Below are positions 61,627 to 64,000 of a stretch of 64,000 bases of DNA, piece by piece. Numbering within the stretch: the first letter of the stretch is position 1; each line of letters begins with the position of its first letter. A program made the position numbers and the translations under genes. The notes under the pieces were generated by a model. The model ran no database searches and was not told the DNA's origin. It saw only the letters and a program-made list of their open reading frames with translations. The stretch is taken from assembly GCA_030817875.1 (NCBI GenBank), contig JAUSZU010000001.1:62001-126000 (forward strand), in the 5' to 3' direction. This DNA is from Flavobacterium sp. W4I14 (GTDB lineage: Bacteria; Bacteroidota; Bacteroidia; Sphingobacteriales; Sphingobacteriaceae).

Positions 61627-61719
61627 CGTCATTTCGACCGCAGTGGAGAAATCTTTGAACTATGTTTGTTGAATAGTTCAAAGATTTCTCCATTTCGCTG
61701 CGCTTCAGTCGAAATGACG
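61627..61719. repeat. REP-like repeat, CGTCATTTCGAC type (full copy)
   Basis: CGTCATTTCGACCGCAGTGG and its inverse, with an inner AAAGATTTCTCC/GGAGAAATCTTT pair and a GAACTAT/ATAGTTC stem at the centre: an almost complete 93-base palindrome. Related to 10373-10456. Confidence 0.8.
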
Positions 61720-61757
61720 ACCAATTTCTACAATCTGTCAATTATAGATACGAAGGA

Positions 61758-61855
61758 CCTTTCTCTTGGTTGGTGCCTCACCAACAAGAAGATAATTATG
61801 CTACTTGCACGTTGTGGATGCCGATTAAGTTTCGGTCGGTGGGACACCAACCGAT
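61758..61855. repeat. Paired hairpins GTTGGTG-CACCAAC and GGTCGGTG-CACCAACC
   Basis: Two short hairpins, GTTGGTGCCTCACCAAC (61771-61787) and GGTCGGTGGGACACCAACC (61835-61853), are inverted relatives about 50 bases apart, the same plan as the units near 47 kb. Confidence 0.65.
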
Positions 61856-61893
61856 AGATGGATAACATTATTTAAAACTGGAGTAATTCTATT

Positions 61894-61917
61894 CTGTGAT
61901 TTTCCGTGTTTCCGTGG
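61894..61917 (-). repeat. Octanucleotide tract after the HsdR-N-like gene
   Basis: Three 8-base units (plus strand CTGTGATT, TTCCGTGT, TTCCGTGG), 7 bases past the stop codon of the minus-strand gene at 61925. Confidence 0.6.
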
Positions 61918-61924
61918 CAAAAAG

Positions 61925-62383
61925 CTACAAACCCAAATATTCCGGCATTTCTTGTACGAAGTTAAATTTACCTTTTTCAAGGTCCATCTTTGCATAAACA
62001 TGTTGCAAACCATTGGTTAGCACAATCCATTTGGCTTGGTGTATAGAATTGTACCGCGATGCCTGATCGAAAACCGATTGCGTAATCTTTACTTTAGGTG
62101 CCTTACATTCAATTAACATCAGCTTCTCGCCAGCGGTATTGTAAACTAAAATATCACTCCTTTTTTGTAATTGGTTTAGCACCAAACCACCTTCAATCTG
62201 GATCAATGTGCGGGGGAATTTCTTTTCCAAAATCAGATTCTGTATAAAATGCTGACGAACCCATTCCTCAGGTGTAAGTACAAGGTGCTTTTTCCTCAAC
62301 TCATCGAAAATAAAAACCAGATCATCTTTTTGGGTAATTTTAAATGGATAAGGCGGTAGGTTAAGCGGAGTAGGGTTGAACAT
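61925..62383 (-). CDS. HsdR-N-like PD-(D/E)XK protein
   Basis: 152 residues matching the N-terminal nuclease domain of type I restriction subunits as a stand-alone protein: LTPEEWVRQHFIQNLI, then KRSDILVYNTAGEKLMLIECKAP, where Asp and Glu-x-Lys form the nuclease core. No helicase, HsdM or HsdS genes are near, so it is not part of a restriction system here. Such short proteins are common in Bacteroidota near housekeeping genes; role unknown. Confidence 0.85.
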   Translation of the reverse strand: MFNPTPLNLPPYPFKITQKDDLVFIFDELRKKHLVLTPEEWVRQHFIQNLILEKKFPRTLIQIEGGLVLNQLQKRSDILVYNTAGEKLMLIECKAPKVKITQSVFDQASRYNSIHQAKWIVLTNGLQHVYAKMDLEKGKFNFVQEMPEYLGL

Positions 62384-62422
62384 TTCTCTGTTGGCGGTTT
62401 TCGGTGATAGTTTTCGGGTATT

Positions 62423-62776
62423 TTAGTGCCAATTATGTGCGCAAAATCTACATTGTTTGGCGAAAGGCGTTCTTGCTAGTTTACTACAATTAGGGCATTT
62501 ATTAAGGAATACTACTTCTGGATTTTGTAATAAAATTCTTTCTGCAACAGTAAGTTCGAATGAATCGTATCCATCTTGCAACAACATTAAGATGTCCTGA
62601 TCTTCGCTTAGCCAGCCAGCTTTTTTATAAACATTAACTGCCTGTGGGTTGTTTACTTGGCCTGAATCTAAACCCAGCTTAATTATAGAATGGGTATGCC
62701 GAATTGCTAACCGCTCTTCTGCAGTAAGAAGATTAGAAAAATAATTCACAATATATTTTGCAGTATCCTGATCCAT
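62423..62776 (-). CDS. Small protein with C-terminal zinc-ribbon motif
   Basis: 117 residues. A helical N-terminal part (VNYFSNLLTAEERLAIRHTHSIIKLG) is followed by CPNCSKLARTPFAKQCRFCAHNWH, two CxxC pairs that likely bind zinc. I know no named family. It lies 39 bases upstream of the HsdR-N-like gene on the same strand and may share its transcript. Confidence 0.7.
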   Translation of the reverse strand: MDQDTAKYIVNYFSNLLTAEERLAIRHTHSIIKLGLDSGQVNNPQAVNVYKKAGWLSEDQDILMLLQDGYDSFELTVAERILLQNPEVVFLNKCPNCSKLARTPFAKQCRFCAHNWH

Positions 62777-62825
62777 TTATAAAACCCAGCGGCTTCAAAG
62801 GTAGTTAATTTTGATTATGCTATGA

Positions 62826-62860
62826 AGTCTCGAGTCTTGTATCTCAAATCTCATATCTCT
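62826..62860. repeat. Heptanucleotide tract between divergent genes (WRTCTYN units)
   Basis: Five gapless 7-base units from AGTCTCG and AGTCTTG to TATCTCT, within the shared upstream region of the zinc-ribbon gene and holA. Confidence 0.75.
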
Positions 62861-62914
62861 TAAATTATAAACATTTGTCCAAATCGTTAAACCTAAATCG
62901 TAATTTTACGGGCA

Positions 62915-63937
62915 ATGACTGCTGCCGAAATTATTAAAGATATTAAAGCCCGAAAATTCAAACCTGTATACCTATTACATGGAGAAGAATCTTATTATAT
63001 CGATCAAGTAACAGATTATATTGAAGATAAGTTATTGAATGATGCCGAAAAAGGTTTCAATCAGACTGTTTTGTATGGTAAAGATACCGATATGGCTACG
63101 GTTTTGGGTGCTGCAAAGCGATACCCGATGATGTCTGATTATCAGGTGGTAATTGTTAAGGAAGCACAGGATTTAAAATGGGGCAAAGAAGATTCGAGCA
63201 GTAAAGAGGGCGAATTTGTGCTCAATTATTTTGAAAAACCTTTACCAAGTACCATATTGGTTTTGGCTTTTAAGTATGCAAACTTCGATAAACGAAAAAA
63301 AATCTACAAAGCCATTAATAAAAGTGGGCTAATTTTTCAGTCAGATCCTGTCCGCGATTATAAACTGGTACCATGGATTGAAGAATTTATTAAAGATAAA
63401 GGTTACAAGATCGATCAGCAGGCATCAGCTTTAATGGCCGAATATTTAGGTACCGACCTTTCTAAAATTGCCAACGAAATCGAAAAGTTAATGCTTAATG
63501 TTCCGAAAGAGACAACCATTAATACCGACCTGGTTCAGAAAAACATAGGCATTAGTAAAGAATATAATGTTTTTGAACTGCAGAAGGCACTGGCCATCCG
63601 CGATGTGCTGAAATGTAATAAAATTATCAATTACTTCGCCAGCAACCCTAAAGCCAACCCAACAGTAATGGTTTTGGCCAATTTAGGTGGTTACTTCACT
63701 AAGCTTCTAAAATACCATTACATCCCAAATAAGGCCGATGCGGCATCAGCTTTGGGCGTGCCTCCATTCTTTATCAAAGATTATGAGGTAGCTGCAAGAA
63801 ATTACAATACAGGAAAAGTTTTCCAGGTGATTGGTTTACTCCGCGAATACGATTTAAAAAGCAAAGGTTTAGACAGTACCGGAAATGTAGATGATGGCGA
63901 GCTGTTAAAAGAGCTTGTTTTCAAGATTGTACACTAA
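62915..63937 (+). CDS. holA: DNA polymerase III, delta subunit
   Basis: 340-residue clamp-loader subunit that opens the sliding clamp. The AAA+-like N-terminal part (KFKPVYLLHGEESYYIDQVTDYIE), the SDYQVVIVKEAQDLK stretch, the middle domain (ALMAEYLGTDLSKIANEIEKLM) and the C-terminal collar helices (FELQKALAIRDVLKCNKIINYF, then LGVPPFFIKDYEVAARNY) are all present. As in other delta subunits there is no functional Walker A. Full length, ending 63 bases before the window edge. Confidence 0.94.
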   Translation: MTAAEIIKDIKARKFKPVYLLHGEESYYIDQVTDYIEDKLLNDAEKGFNQTVLYGKDTDMATVLGAAKRYPMMSDYQVVIVKEAQDLKWGKEDSSSKEGEFVLNYFEKPLPSTILVLAFKYANFDKRKKIYKAINKSGLIFQSDPVRDYKLVPWIEEFIKDKGYKIDQQASALMAEYLGTDLSKIANEIEKLMLNVPKETTINTDLVQKNIGISKEYNVFELQKALAIRDVLKCNKIINYFASNPKANPTVMVLANLGGYFTKLLKYHYIPNKADAASALGVPPFFIKDYEVAARNYNTGKVFQVIGLLREYDLKSKGLDSTGNVDDGELLKELVFKIVH

Positions 63938-64000
63938 ACTTTTATTAGCAGAACAGCATTCTATATTACCTATCAAACGTTTGCGCAATTTTTCTGGATT

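Larger units (their letters stand above)
61208..61924. other. Gene-free 717-base region packed with palindromic repeats
   Basis: No supported gene. It holds at least four repeat elements in a row (61231-61330, a TTTTTTGGAAAGCAAT end near 61354, 61627-61719, 61758-61855) and an octad tract at 61894-61917. It is the densest repeat cluster of the window. Confidence 0.75.

Noticed and set aside
61925..62383. Type I restriction system
   Set aside because: Only an HsdR N-terminal-like domain is present. No helicase, methylase or specificity gene lies nearby.

Overview
The window looks like a chromosomal segment of a Sphingobacteriaceae bacterium (Bacteroidota), most like Pedobacter. This is inferred from gene content: DUF4294, DUF4783, DUF6588, MnmD, NamZ-type DUF1343, bacillithiol BshB1, and a Rel-Fur-PurA order. 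It also fits the promoters, several of which match the Bacteroidota form TTG-N18/19-TAnnTTTG, and the modest G+C content. I see no rRNA, tRNA, CRISPR array, insertion sequence, prophage or origin. It is a normal, mostly housekeeping chromosome with repeat-rich intergenic DNA.

Layout. 0-16 kb: Lon, a TPR protein, phosphoglycerate mutase, NadC, PlsY, an M48 protease, PabB, the minus-strand series Rel > Fur > PurA, then DUF4294, a frameshifted glutathione peroxidase and BshB1. 17-30 kb: acyl-CoA dehydrogenase, a frameshifted methyltransferase, lysine 6-aminotransferase, a Crp/MBL/SnoaL group, an SDR gene divergent from an HxlR regulator, a TetR regulator with a TetX-like flavin monooxygenase behind a clear palindromic operator, and an ACC-deaminase-like enzyme. 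30-46 kb: RluD-type pseudouridine synthase, class IV aminotransferase, Fmt, topoisomerase IB, NamZ, a LolE-like permease, TruA, YchJ, a MazG/DoxX/AI-2E operon, an aldo/keto reductase, MnmD, MmcQ/YjbR and DinB. 46-64 kb: DUF2625, M13 peptidase, a P-type metal ATPase, Uma2, ValS, a Tat-exported Gfo/Idh + tandem DUF1080 + Gfo/Idh operon (probable 3-keto-glycoside chemistry), an HsdR-N-like protein and HolA.

The most unusual signal is not a gene. Short tracts with strict 7-nt (sometimes 8-nt) periodicity occur at about a dozen places, each with a different unit. Most begin exactly at, or within a few bases of, a stop codon: M48, PabB, Rel, the class IV aminotransferase, NamZ, MnmD and M13. One long tract of roughly 230 bp ends in telomere-like CCTAAAC repeats that touch the ATG of the MmcQ/YjbR gene. 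Another lies in frame inside valS and uses the same GACTTCG unit as the tract after the rel stop codon. Intergenic DNA also holds several families of paired palindromic (REP/BIME-like) repeats. One element keeps its flanks while both arms of its hairpin change together.

Two genes, a glutathione peroxidase and an LCM-like methyltransferase, are each broken by a single extra base in a 4-A run. Removing that base restores a full-length family protein in both cases. These are either recent pseudogenes or sequencing errors.
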